Assembly (NCBI GenBank): GCA_046155505.1
Contig: JBJXFK010000241.1
Span: 1 to 56,560 of the forward strand
Length of the DNA: 56,560 nucleotides
Direction: 5' to 3'
Origin: JBJXFK01 sp046155505
Lineage (GTDB): Bacteria; Planctomycetota; Phycisphaerae; UBA1845; Fen-1342
The notes beneath the pieces were generated by a model. That model saw only the letters and a list, made by a program, of their open reading frames with translations, did not search any database and was not told the DNA's origin. Of the stretch, positions 32,495 through 41,711 are shown in pieces. The position numbers and the translations under genes are program-made. Positions within the stretch are counted from its first letter, which is position 1. Each line of letters begins with the position of its first letter.

Positions 32495-35400
32495 ATGGGC
32501 ACGCTATCGTCGGGCATCGGCCTGATCTCCGGCCTCGACATCAACCAGATGGTGCAGCGACTCATCTCGCTCGAAGCTCGCCCGCGCGACATCGTGCGGT
32601 CCAAAATCGGCGTGATTGACACGCAAAAAACGGCGCTGCTCGATCTTTCTGCGCGGGTCTCGGCCATTCTCAGCCGCATCGGCTCGCTGACACAGGCAAG
32701 CACGTTTCGCGCTCGCGTGGCGACCTCTTCAAAGCCCGAAGTGCTGACCGCGACGGCCAGTTCGAACGCCGCCGTCGGCAGCTTCAACTTTGTGGTCAAG
32801 CAGCTCAGCGCGCGACAGCAGTTGGTGAGCCGCGGGTTCGCGTCGAATTCGGCGCTGCTGTCTCCGGGCACGTTTACGCTCGAATCTTCGAAGGCACGCG
32901 TCAATCGCCAGACTTCGCTGGCCGAGCTCAACGGCATGACCGGCGTGCAGCGCGGCTCCTTCAGCATCGCCGACGCCAGCGGCGCGACCCGGACGATCGA
33001 TGTGAGCGACGCCGTGTCGCTGCGCGAGGTGATCGACAAGATCAACGGCGCGAACATCAACGTGCGGGCCGACATGCGCGATGACGCGCTGGTGCTCACC
33101 GAGACCACGGGCGGCGCGGTGCGAATCGACGAGATCAACGGCGGCGGTGTGGCGGCATCACTCGGCTTTGCGCAGGGCAATACGACCGCAACCGGACGAT
33201 TGACCGGCTCGAACCTGATGCGACTTTCGACGGCGACCGCACTCAGTCAGCTCAACGACGGCAACGGCGTGCAGCGCGCCCGGGCGGGCGGCGACTTTCG
33301 CTTTGCCGCGGATGGCCTGGACATCGACGTTGACCTAAGCGGGATTATTCAGGACGGTACGCGCGTCGAACGCCTGAACCAGGGCGCGGGCGTGACCCTC
33401 GGCCGCGTCCGAATCGTCACGCAGAATGACGAAGGCCAGAGCGTGACGCGCGAGGTCGATCTGACCGGCAAGACGACCGTGGGCGAGATCAAGCGCGCGA
33501 TGGAAGCGGCGTCGCCGGGCGTGAGTGTGACGCTTTCCGGTTCGCGCATTACTGTCGGCTATACGCAGACGACGGCGGACAAGACGATTCGGCTCGAAGA
33601 TGTCACCGGATCGAGCGTGCGAGATTTGGGGCTGGACGGTGCGAGCGCGGGCGGGCGAATCAGCGGACGCGACGTGCTGAAGATCGAGTCGCTGGCCGAC
33701 GTGGTCGCGGCGATCAATTTCGCCGCGAACAACGACGGATCGCTGACGGCGTCGGTCGGGGCGCGCGGGATCGAGATCAGTTCGGAGAAATACTTCAAGC
33801 TCGAACGAATCGGCAACTCGCGGGCACTCGAAGACCTCGGCCTGACCGAGACGGAATTTGAAGGCACGCTCAGCGGCGGACGAATCATCGGCGGCATCGA
33901 CACGGTACTGTTGCGCACAATCAACGGCGGTCGCGGCGCCGAGCTGGGAACGCTGGGCATCACGGTCGGCGGGACGGAATTGTCGGTCGATCTGCGCGGC
34001 AGCGAAACGCTGCGCGACGCGACGCAAAAGATCGAAGACGCAGCCCGCGCGGCGGGAATCGAGCTGCGCGTCGGACTCGACGGCAACGGCACGCGGCTGA
34101 CCGTGCAGACGCAAAGCGGAGCAGCGGCGACGATTCGCGATATCGATGGTGACTTCGCCGAGACGACGGGCATCGCCACGACCGGGTCGAATATTCGCGG
34201 CGCGAACCTGCAACGACAATATGTCTCGGGCGCGACCAAGCTCAGCGAGTTGAACGATGGCCGCGGCGTCGCGGGCGGGCGGTTCCGCGTGGTCGGCACG
34301 AACGGCCAGAGCACGATGATCGACGTCAGCGGCGGCGGCACGCAGACGCTCGGCGAATTGATCGATCGCATCAACGCGGCGAACATCGGCGTGACGGCGC
34401 GGATCAACGACACCGGCGACGGATTGCTATTGCAGGACACCGCCGGCGGCGCGGGCAAGTTACGCATCACCGACGAGAACGGAACTGCAGCGCGCGATCT
34501 AAACATCCTCGGCGAGCACGACAGCGGCAGCGCGGACGGTTCGTTCGAGGCGCGCTTCGACATCACCAACGCCACCTCGCTTCAGGCACTCGTTGATCGC
34601 ATCAACGCGCGCGGCACGTCGCAGGCGACGGCAAACCTGATCAACGACGGCAGCCCGGTCGCGCCCTTTCGCCTGCAACTGACGGCCAAAAACTCAGGCG
34701 TGGCGGGTGAGTTTCTGATCGACGGACTCGAACAGGTCATGTCGTTTTCGACGCTGAGTCGGGCGCAGGACGCCAAGGTCATTCTGGGATCGAACGCGGC
34801 TTCGGGCATTTTGGTCACCAGCTCGACCGACACGGTTCGCGGCGTCGCGCCGGGTGTCGATCTCAACCTCACGGGCGTTTCGGAAACCGCGGTCAGCGTG
34901 AACGTCGCCGGAAAGCTTGAAGACGCCACCAACGCGATCGACGGCTTGATCACGGCGTTCAATCAGGTGTTTGATCGCATCAAGGAACTTAGCAGCTACA
35001 ACGCCGAGACGGAACAGGGCGGCCCGCTGCTCGGTGATTCGGCGGTGCAGGCACTCGAACGACGGCTGTTCCGCATGATCGGCACGCGTTCAAGCAGCTC
35101 GGGCGGGGCGATTTCGGCGCTCAGCCAGCTTGGCGTGAGGCTGACCAACGGCAAGCTGAGCTTTGACAAGAGCAAATTCGAGCAGGCGTATCAACGCGAG
35201 CCGCAGGGTGTCACCGACTTTTTCACCAAGGCGACGGTCGGCTTCGGCGCGGCGGTGAAAAAGGAACTCGAGTCGATCACCGGCGCGGGCGGCCTGATCA
35301 AACGCCGTGACCAGGCGTTTGAGCGCGAAAAGACCGACCTGACGAAGCGTGTCGAGCAAATGAACGAGCTGCTGCAGCGCAAGCAGGACCGGCTGTTCAA

Positions 35401-35500
35401 GCAGTTTCAGACGATGGAGTCGTCGCTGAGCGCGTTGCAGTCGCAGCAGAACGCGCTGGGCGCGATCTTCGCGGCGGCGTCGGCGAATTATGCGCGGTAG
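32495..35500 (+). CDS. fliD: Flagellar hook-associated protein 2 (filament cap), enlarged
   Basis: 1001 aa, against 450-700 in most bacteria; GGAGG before the ATG. The N-terminal FliD_N domain starts GIGLISGLDINQMVQRLISL, and the C-terminal FliD_C region with coiled coil (TDLTKRVEQMNELLQRKQDR) ends the protein. Between them are about five flagellin-hook IN-type modules beginning near residues 140, 248, 288, 470 and 582 (SLAELNGMTGVQRGSFSI, RVERLNQGAGVTLGRVRI, KLSELNDGRGVAGGRFRV). The cap sits at the filament tip and folds exported flagellin; the extra modules probably enlarge the outer domains. In an operon with fliS. Confidence 0.93.
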   Translation: MGTLSSGIGLISGLDINQMVQRLISLEARPRDIVRSKIGVIDTQKTALLDLSARVSAILSRIGSLTQASTFRARVATSSKPEVLTATASSNAAVGSFNFVVKQLSARQQLVSRGFASNSALLSPGTFTLESSKARVNRQTSLAELNGMTGVQRGSFSIADASGATRTIDVSDAVSLREVIDKINGANINVRADMRDDALVLTETTGGAVRIDEINGGGVAASLGFAQGNTTATGRLTGSNLMRLSTATALSQLNDGNGVQRARAGGDFRFAADGLDIDVDLSGIIQDGTRVERLNQGAGVTLGRVRIVTQNDEGQSVTREVDLTGKTTVGEIKRAMEAASPGVSVTLSGSRITVGYTQTTADKTIRLEDVTGSSVRDLGLDGASAGGRISGRDVLKIESLADVVAAINFAANNDGSLTASVGARGIEISSEKYFKLERIGNSRALEDLGLTETEFEGTLSGGRIIGGIDTVLLRTINGGRGAELGTLGITVGGTELSVDLRGSETLRDATQKIEDAARAAGIELRVGLDGNGTRLTVQTQSGAAATIRDIDGDFAETTGIATTGSNIRGANLQRQYVSGATKLSELNDGRGVAGGRFRVVGTNGQSTMIDVSGGGTQTLGELIDRINAANIGVTARINDTGDGLLLQDTAGGAGKLRITDENGTAARDLNILGEHDSGSADGSFEARFDITNATSLQALVDRINARGTSQATANLINDGSPVAPFRLQLTAKNSGVAGEFLIDGLEQVMSFSTLSRAQDAKVILGSNAASGILVTSSTDTVRGVAPGVDLNLTGVSETAVSVNVAGKLEDATNAIDGLITAFNQVFDRIKELSSYNAETEQGGPLLGDSAVQALERRLFRMIGTRSSSSGGAISALSQLGVRLTNGKLSFDKSKFEQAYQREPQGVTDFFTKATVGFGAAVKKELESITGAGGLIKRRDQAFEREKTDLTKRVEQMNELLQRKQDRLFKQFQTMESSLSALQSQQNALGAIFAAASANYAR

Positions 35501-35502
35501 CG

Positions 35503-35622
35503 GTAGGGTGGGCATCGCCCACCATTTGCTACGGGAAATCACGTCGCGTCCGCAGTCGGCGATTATCGACTGTTTGGATGTCAGCCGGGAGGGCTGCGAA
35601 TTGGTGGGCAATGCCCACCCTA
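35503..35622. repeat. Long inverted repeat, family 2 copy 2
   Basis: Arms GTAGGGTGGGCATCGCCCAC and the complementary TGGTGGGCAATGCCCACCCT around about 75 bases. It is the same element as at 10298-10370, here beginning 3 bases past the fliD stop and filling most of the fliD-fliS gap. Confidence 0.85.
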
Positions 35623-35662
35623 GTGTAGTGAAACGCACCCGCTGATGGGTCGATAAGACGGC

Positions 35663-36118
35663 ATGAGCACGAACGCGAAGGCATCGTTTGAGTATTTGAA
35701 GAGCGCGGTGCAGACCGCGACGCCCGAGCAGCTTCAGGTGATGCTGTTTGACGGGGCGATTCGCTTTTCGCTGCGCGGGCGAGAGGCGATCGAGCGCAAG
35801 GACCACGAGGCGACGTTCAACAACATCGAACGCGCACAGCGCATCGTGCTCGAAATCGCCGGCGGACTGAAACGCGATGTGAACCCCGAGGTCGCCGACC
35901 GCATGAGCGCGCTCTACAACTTTGTCTATCGCCGGCTCGTGGATGCGGTGATGGAGCATTCGACCGCTGCGGTTGACGACGCGCTGCGAATCCTGCGGCA
36001 AGAGCGCGAGACGTGGCAGGTGATCGTGGACAAACTGTCCAAAGAGGGTCTGCGCGGCGGTGCGGCTCTACCGACCGCAGGAACGCCCGCTGCCGCGTCG
36101 CTCAGCATAAGTGGGTAA
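35663..36118 (+). CDS. fliS: Flagellin chaperone FliS
   Basis: 151 aa, a little over the usual 130 because of an Ala/Gly-rich tail. All-helical FliS pattern: YLKSAVQTATPEQLQVMLFD, GAIRFSLRGREAIERKD, NNIERAQRIVLEIAGGL and LYNFVYRRLVDAVMEHS. It binds the C-terminus of flagellin in the cytoplasm and stops early polymerisation. The ribosome site is weak. It lies 162 bases after fliD, with a family 2 repeat between. Confidence 0.93.
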   Translation: MSTNAKASFEYLKSAVQTATPEQLQVMLFDGAIRFSLRGREAIERKDHEATFNNIERAQRIVLEIAGGLKRDVNPEVADRMSALYNFVYRRLVDAVMEHSTAAVDDALRILRQERETWQVIVDKLSKEGLRGGAALPTAGTPAAASLSISG

Positions 36119-36322
36119 GCCGGCAGCGCGACGACCGTTGTTTCGGCCGACAAACGGCAGATTGAACCATGCAACTCAGCGTGCGTTGGTGATCGTCGAC
36201 TCAAGGTGCCTTCAATTCGCGAAAGCGTGCGCGTACCTCATTCCATCCCGGCCGATCAAACCGATTCCGGCGACGCGCTCGCCTAATCATCTCATGCCAA
36301 ATGCATTGTTTGCGCCGCGTTA
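36119..36322. other. Intergenic region without recognised features
   Basis: About 200 bases between fliS and the promoter at 36323. No gene, RNA or clear repeat seen. Confidence 0.5.
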
Positions 36323-36351
36323 TCGACATCCTCTCGCAAATCGCGTATAGT
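36323..36351 (+). promoter_or_regulatory. Sigma-70-type promoter
   Basis: TCGACA (36323-36328), 17-base spacer, TATAGT (36346-36351), 67 bases before the oxidoreductase start. Five of six matches in each box. Confidence 0.65.
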
Positions 36352-36418
36352 CCCGCCGAAAATTCGGACCTTCATATTCGCCTTTCACCCCCGAAAAGTT
36401 CTCGGAAAGGGAGCTGCG

Positions 36419-37600
36419 ATGGCGAACACTTGTAACGTCGCGTTGATTGGTCAAAAGTTTATGGGCCGCGCTCACAGCAACGCATACCACAAGGTATCGC
36501 GTTTCTTCAACGTGCCCATACAACCTGTGATGCACACCATCGCCGGCCTCGATCTCATCTCGCTCGCGCCCTTCGCCGCCCGATGGGGTTGGAAGAAGTA
36601 CAGCACGCAGTGGAAAGAAATCGTCAAAGACCCGGCCATCGATCTGGTCGACATCAGCACGCCAAACTACATGCACGCCGAGCAGGCCATCGCGGCCCTC
36701 TCCAACGGCAAGCATGTCGCGGTCGAGAAACCTTTGGCGGCAACGCTGAAGGACGCTCGGCTGATGAAAAACGCCGCCGCCCGTTCGCGGAAGGCCAAGA
36801 CCTTCGTCTGGTTCAACTACCGCCGCTGCCCGGCGGTCGCGCTGGCCTATCAGATGGTCCGCGAAGGCCGCATCGGCAAGATTTATCACATTCGGGCCAA
36901 CTACCTGCAAAGCTGGGGTACCGCCGACACACCGATGAGCTGGCGCTTCCAGAAGAAGTACGCTGGCTCGGGCGCGCATGGCGACCTGAACGCGCACATC
37001 ATCGACATGGCCCGTTTTGTGACGGGGCTTGAGTTTCTGGAAATCAGCGGCGCGATCGCCGAGACGTTCGTCCACGAGCGCGTCCTGCCCGAGGTGCCCG
37101 GCAAGCTGCCGACCAAGTCGAACAAGCCGCCGGCCAAGTCCAAGGTCGATGTCGACGACTGCGTCATGTTCATGGCCCGCATGACCGGCGGGGCGATCGC
37201 GTCGTTCGAGGCCAGCCGCTTGGCGATCGGGCATCAGAACGACAACACGCTGGAAATCAACGGCGAGCACGGCTCGCTGCGATTCTCGTTCGAGGACATG
37301 AACTGGCTGAATTACTTCGACAATCGCGAATCGCCCAAGTACGCGGGTTGGCGCAAGATCATGTGTACGTCGGCCGGCAATCATCCGTACGCCGGCGCAT
37401 GGTGGCCCGATGCCCACATTCTGGGCTATGAGCACACGTTTGTGAACATGGTGGCCGACATGATGGCCGTGCTCGCCGGCGAACAGCCGATCGTGCCGCT
37501 GCCCGATTTCAACGATGCGTACGAGACGCAGCGCGTGCTAGAGGCGTCGTTGCTGGCGGCCAAGAATCGCGCGGCGGTAAAGCTGAGCGAGATCAAGTAG
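36419..37600 (+). CDS. Gfo/Idh/MocA family NAD(P)-dependent oxidoreductase
   Basis: 393 aa; AAGGGAG at 6 bases from the ATG. The N-terminal Rossmann fold starts CNVALIGQKFMGRAHSNAY, and VDISTPNYMHAEQAIAAL with HVAVEKPLA carries the family's catalytic Lys. The C-terminal alpha/beta domain includes GSGAHGDLNAHIIDMARFVT, which has the usual Asp and His positions. The family oxidises or reduces sugars and polyols; the substrate is not evident. A promoter lies just upstream. Convergent with tsaD. Confidence 0.9.
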   Translation: MANTCNVALIGQKFMGRAHSNAYHKVSRFFNVPIQPVMHTIAGLDLISLAPFAARWGWKKYSTQWKEIVKDPAIDLVDISTPNYMHAEQAIAALSNGKHVAVEKPLAATLKDARLMKNAAARSRKAKTFVWFNYRRCPAVALAYQMVREGRIGKIYHIRANYLQSWGTADTPMSWRFQKKYAGSGAHGDLNAHIIDMARFVTGLEFLEISGAIAETFVHERVLPEVPGKLPTKSNKPPAKSKVDVDDCVMFMARMTGGAIASFEASRLAIGHQNDNTLEINGEHGSLRFSFEDMNWLNYFDNRESPKYAGWRKIMCTSAGNHPYAGAWWPDAHILGYEHTFVNMVADMMAVLAGEQPIVPLPDFNDAYETQRVLEASLLAAKNRAAVKLSEIK

Positions 37601-37690
37601 GGATTTGCAAATTGCAAATGGCGAGTAGCGAAACGAGGCGGCGGTCGTCTGCTTCGTTTCGCTATTCGCTATTCTGAGTTCGCTATTTTC
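37601..37690. repeat. Tandem-word inverted repeat (TAGCGAA type) between convergent genes
   Basis: Left arm GCGAGTAGCGAAACGAGGCG; the right arm contains CTGCTTCGTTTCGCTATTCG, CTATTCTGAGTTCGCTATTT. The arms are mirror images made of a TAGCGAA word, with an added TTGCAAATTGCAAAT word at the left. The tsaD stop codon TAG (37683-37685) lies in the right arm. Likely a two-way terminator. Confidence 0.75.
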
Positions 37691-38717
37691 GCGCCGGCCT
37701 CCGCAACCCCGAGCGCGGCTCCAGTTCGAGATCCGCCAGCATCCCTGCTTTGAACCGCTGATACCCCAATGCGCCAATCATCGCCGCGTTGTCCGTGCAG
37801 TATTGCATCGGCGTTTCCAGAAACATGATTCCCGCTTTCGCACACGCGGCGGAGAGCTGCGCTCGCAAGTCCGTGTTCGCCGCCACGCCTCCGCCGATGG
37901 TGATCACTCTCGCGCCAACCGACCGCGCCGCCGCCACCGTCTTCACGACCAGTGGCTCGACGAGCGCCGCTTGAAAACTCGCGGCGACATCAGCAAGCTG
38001 CGCGGACGAGAGGTGCGCCGCCGAGCCGTACTTCTGCCCGCGGCCATAGACGTGATACATCACCGCCGTCTTAAGCCCGCTGTATGAAAAATTGAAGTGC
38101 GGCTCGTCGAGCCAGGCGCGCGGGAAGCGAATTGCGCGCGGGTTGCCACCCTGAGCGAGGCGATCGATGATCGGCCCACCGGGGTAGCCGAGGTCGAGAA
38201 TCGCGGCGACTTTGTCGAACGCCTCGCCCGCGGCGTCGTCGTAGGTCTGCCCGAGCAATTCGATCGTGAACCAGTCGCGCACATGATAAATCGACGTGTG
38301 CCCGCCGCTGACCACGAGCGAGACGGCGGGCCACGGCGGCTCGTCGCAGACCATCGCCGCACTGGTCGCGTGCGCCTCGATGTGATCAACCGCGACCAGC
38401 GGCTTATCGAGCGCCATCGCCAGCGTCTTGGCGGCCGTCACGCCGATCATCAGCGACCCGACCAGTCCCGGACCGTCGGTGACGGCGATCGCGTCGATCT
38501 CGCGCATCGTGACGCCAGCGACAAGCAGAGCCTCGGCGATGATCGCGTCGATGCGTTCGAGATGGGCACGGGCCGCGATCTCGGGCACGACGCCGCGATA
38601 GCGGGCGTGCAGATCGGTTTGCGAGCTGACGATGTTGGATCGCACGTCGCGCCCATCGACGACGACGGCGGCGGACGTTTCGTCGCAGGAAGTTTCGATG
38701 GCCAGAAGCGTGGTCAT
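37683..38717 (-). CDS. tsaD: tRNA N6-threonylcarbamoyladenosine synthase subunit TsaD
   Basis: 344 aa, the normal length. Start at MTTLLAIETSCDETSAAVVV. It transfers threonylcarbamoyl onto A37 of ANN-decoding tRNAs together with TsaB and TsaE. Metal ligands are His and His in DHIEAHATS and Asp in YCTDNAAMIGALG. ASKHA nucleotide-binding motifs SLVVSGGHTSIYHV and GGGVAANTDLR are present. The stop codon lies in the repeat at 37601-37690. Confidence 0.96.
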   Translation of the reverse strand: MTTLLAIETSCDETSAAVVVDGRDVRSNIVSSQTDLHARYRGVVPEIAARAHLERIDAIIAEALLVAGVTMREIDAIAVTDGPGLVGSLMIGVTAAKTLAMALDKPLVAVDHIEAHATSAAMVCDEPPWPAVSLVVSGGHTSIYHVRDWFTIELLGQTYDDAAGEAFDKVAAILDLGYPGGPIIDRLAQGGNPRAIRFPRAWLDEPHFNFSYSGLKTAVMYHVYGRGQKYGSAAHLSSAQLADVAASFQAALVEPLVVKTVAAARSVGARVITIGGGVAANTDLRAQLSAACAKAGIMFLETPMQYCTDNAAMIGALGYQRFKAGMLADLELEPRSGLRRPARK

Positions 38718-38771
38718 GCGGGTAGAGTTTAGGCGAGATAGGTTCGGGAACACCAACATGCGAGGTGCAAG

Positions 38772-39326
38772 ATGGCGTGCCGGCTTCCATTGCTCGTGTT
38801 CGCGATCGCGATCGGGTGTCTATCAGGTGGCTGTGGTATTTTCAGCGGCCCGGCCTTTCAGCGACTGAGCCAAGAGCAGCAGAAAGAAGTCGATCGCCGC
38901 TGGGATCATCTCGTCGCGAGCATCGACTCGATTGATCGGATACTCCTGCTCGACTGTTTCGTGCTGAGCCAACTGCATGAAGTCGGTGCCGACGAGGTGC
39001 GATTCACCAGCAAGAAGCAACTCTCGGGTGGGGGTGTCGCGATCGTGGACATTACGTATTTTCGAGACGAGTCTGTCGAGTCGCGACTGGCGTTCACATT
39101 GCTCGATCCGTCGGGCTTGACCGCCCGCAATGAGGTGTACACGTTCCCGGAATTGAATGAGCGAATTGAGTTCTTAACGACACGAATCAGCGACGAGGAT
39201 TTGGCCGAGTTGCCTGAACCGGAACAGTCGGAATTGCGGACTCGGCGCGATGCCGCCGTGGAGCGTTCAAACCGGATACTGCTCATCTTCGGCGAGGAGA
39301 TCGATGGCGAAGACGCTGTGCCGTGA
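38772..39326 (+). CDS. Lipoprotein of unknown function
   Basis: 184 aa. Signal peptide with lipobox LSGGC at about residues 17-21, so it is probably lipid-anchored in the envelope. The mature part is acidic and helical (LSQEQQKEVDRRWDHLVASI, SDEDLAELPEPEQSELRTRR) around a beta segment (VAIVDITYFRDE, ESRLAFTLLD). No family recognised. It diverges from tsaD with only 54 bases between the starts. Confidence 0.75.
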   Translation: MACRLPLLVFAIAIGCLSGGCGIFSGPAFQRLSQEQQKEVDRRWDHLVASIDSIDRILLLDCFVLSQLHEVGADEVRFTSKKQLSGGGVAIVDITYFRDESVESRLAFTLLDPSGLTARNEVYTFPELNERIEFLTTRISDEDLAELPEPEQSELRTRRDAAVERSNRILLIFGEEIDGEDAVP

Positions 39327-39342
39327 CTACCGCATCGTCAAT

Positions 39343-39642
39343 CTACGGACGCGCCACTGCCGAAAACTCACCGCTTGAGTCTTCGAATACGTCGCTTACG
39401 CCGCTCGCGACCGAGGTTCCAAAGTACGTGAACTCGCCTTCGAGCGTGCCAAGTTCGACGCGCTCCGCATCAATCGTAATGCGCTGATCCGAGATGCCCT
39501 CGAACTGCTCCTCCGGAGAGTTCATCCGCACGCGCAGATCGATCGTCCCGCTGATCCACCGCGCCGATCGGAACGAAGGCGACAATTCCGCCACCGATTC
39601 ACGCCGGTGCGCACAAGTTCCGCGTTCGCGAATGGGCCCCAT
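39343..39642 (-). CDS. Possible small protein, function unknown
   Basis: 99 aa from the ATG at 39642; only the C-terminal part (ISGTIDLRVRMNSPEEQFEG, then ISDQRITIDAERVELGTLEG) looks like a natural beta-rich protein, and the first 30 residues are doubtful. Inner starts such as MNSPEEQ are possible. It fills the gap between the lipoprotein and the hydrolase genes. Could be a fragment. Confidence 0.35.
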   Translation of the reverse strand: MGPIRERGTCAHRRESVAELSPSFRSARWISGTIDLRVRMNSPEEQFEGISDQRITIDAERVELGTLEGEFTYFGTSVASGVSDVFEDSSGEFSAVARP

Positions 39643-39653
39643 ACAATACGAAG

Positions 39654-41519
39654 ATGATGCGCAAACCCACGCTGCTCACGTGCTGGCTTCTCCTCGCAGC
39701 ACTCACGACTACCGGCTGCGCACCGACCATCGGCGTGCGCGTTGTGCGCGATGACGTCTGGCTGCGCAAAATGCAGACCAGCGCGCTCACATCCAGCACG
39801 CCCAGCATGCCGACCACGCAATTTATTCGTCGACACAATCTGGAGTCTCAGCTTCGTCGCGATCTGCCGCGATTGATCGAGCAGGTTCATGACATTTTCG
39901 AGGACGAACCTGCCCGCGCATCCGCAATCGCGCTGGCCGAGCTGAGCTTCCTCGAAGCCAAACGCCGCAACGTGCGCAGCGTCGAGGCCGCGTTCTATCA
40001 CGCGACCGCAATGCTCTTCGCATACACCTATCTTTTTGACGAACATCTGGAGCCGCCGCCGAACGAGTATGACCCGACGTTTCGCCTCGCCTGCGATCTC
40101 TACAACCGATCGCTCGCAGCGCTCATCGTCTACGGCGATCAGGCGGGTGCAAACTGGTCGGTCGGCGTGCGCGTCCCCTCGCTGCTCGGAACGGTCGATG
40201 TGCGACCGCGCCACGTCGAACTCGCCTGGTCGCCCGAGGAGATCATCGAGTTCGAGCCGACGTTCGGTTTTGAAGTCATCGGCCTGACCAGTCACTATCG
40301 CAACCCCGGCATCGGCGTGCCGCTGGTGGTCATGCGCCGCGCGCCCGATCCCGCGACACCCCATCCGGGCGATGCCTTTCTGCCGCGCACGCACCCGAGC
40401 GCCGCGCCCGCGACGGCGCTGGTCACGATCGACTGCACGCTTTGCGCACCACCTAGCGGCGTGATCCCGGCGTATGTCGATCTGCTCGATCCGCTCAAAC
40501 GCGATCGCGTCGAACTCGCCGGGCGCGAGGTAAGCCTCGAAACCGATTTCACGACGCCGTTCGCATACATGCTCTCCAAACATCGCCCGGTGCAAGGGCT
40601 GACGCTGCTTCTCGACCCGCCGAGGGTCGATGCGATTCGCGGGCTATACACGCTCACTCCCTATCAGCGCGGCAAGATTCCCGTCGTGTTCGTGCATGGT
40701 CTGCTCTCGCCGGCGATGAAGTGGCTGCAAATGATGAACGACCTGATGGGCGAGCCGTTCATCCGCGAGCGCTATCAATTCTGGTATTTCGAATATGCCA
40801 CGGGCAACCCGCTGCTCTACTCGGCGATGCTGCTACGCGAGGCGCTCACGCAGGCACGCTACGAACTCGATCCGGCGAGCGAAGACCCGGCCCTCAATGA
40901 AATCGTGCTGGTCGGCAACAGCATGGGCGGTTTGCTCTCGCGACTGTGCGTTCAGCCGGGCGGCGATCGACTGTGGAACGAAATCACCGACATGCCGATC
41001 GATTCGCTTTCGCTGCGTGATGATCAAAAGGCGCTGCTGCGTCGCGCGTTCTATTTTGAGCCGCTGCCGTTCGTCACGCGCACGGTGTTCATGGTGACGC
41101 CGCACCGCGGGTCGGTGCTGGCCGATTCGCCGCTGGCGCAGCCGTTCGCGAAGACGATTCGATATTCACAGGAAGTGGCGTCGGTCAGCGGCGATTTGTA
41201 TGACGAGTTGCGTCGCCGCAATCCGTCGATCCGATCGCGGCAGGAGAGCGGGATCGACAATCTGTCGCCGCGAAACGCGGTCTTGCGCCGCATCGGCGAG
41301 ACGCCGCTGGCGCGACATGTGATCGTGCATTCGATCATCGCCGACACGCGCGGCGAGGGTCGCGTCGGCGGGACCGATCTCGTGGTGCCATACAGCAGCT
41401 CGCACATCGACGGGGTAGCGAGCGAGCGCGTGATCGCGGGCACGCACGACTCGATGGCCAACCCACAGGCGATTCACGAGGTGCGGCGAATCCTTCTCGA
41501 CCACGCGCGCGGGTTGTAG
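39654..41519 (+). CDS. Alpha/beta-hydrolase (lipase-like) lipoprotein
   Basis: 621 aa; ATGs at 39654 and 39657. Lipobox TTTGC at about residue 22. The N-terminal 330 residues are helical and beta sequence of no known family. The hydrolase domain starts at about 345 (KIPVVFVHGLLSPAMKW); the nucleophile elbow is VLVGNSMGGLLSRL, and a likely catalytic His is in IAGTHDSMANP near the C-terminus. The pattern resembles PGAP1/lipase-like esterases. Expected to act in the envelope on ester or lipid substrates; the true substrate is unknown. Confidence 0.85.
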   Translation: MMRKPTLLTCWLLLAALTTTGCAPTIGVRVVRDDVWLRKMQTSALTSSTPSMPTTQFIRRHNLESQLRRDLPRLIEQVHDIFEDEPARASAIALAELSFLEAKRRNVRSVEAAFYHATAMLFAYTYLFDEHLEPPPNEYDPTFRLACDLYNRSLAALIVYGDQAGANWSVGVRVPSLLGTVDVRPRHVELAWSPEEIIEFEPTFGFEVIGLTSHYRNPGIGVPLVVMRRAPDPATPHPGDAFLPRTHPSAAPATALVTIDCTLCAPPSGVIPAYVDLLDPLKRDRVELAGREVSLETDFTTPFAYMLSKHRPVQGLTLLLDPPRVDAIRGLYTLTPYQRGKIPVVFVHGLLSPAMKWLQMMNDLMGEPFIRERYQFWYFEYATGNPLLYSAMLLREALTQARYELDPASEDPALNEIVLVGNSMGGLLSRLCVQPGGDRLWNEITDMPIDSLSLRDDQKALLRRAFYFEPLPFVTRTVFMVTPHRGSVLADSPLAQPFAKTIRYSQEVASVSGDLYDELRRRNPSIRSRQESGIDNLSPRNAVLRRIGETPLARHVIVHSIIADTRGEGRVGGTDLVVPYSSSHIDGVASERVIAGTHDSMANPQAIHEVRRILLDHARGL

Positions 41520-41711
41520 AAATTGCGCTTCACCAAACCGAACTAGAACAGACCAGATCAACGCGGAACGATAAACTCGAACGGCTCGGCGATGGATCAT
41601 GCGAAGAGTAGAGCGCGCGAAATTTGCGATTCTCGCGCGGAACCGCGGGGGTCGGCCCAATGGCCAGACGCTTTCCGATCCGATTCCCCGATTCTAAAGC
41701 CGCCGTCCGAT

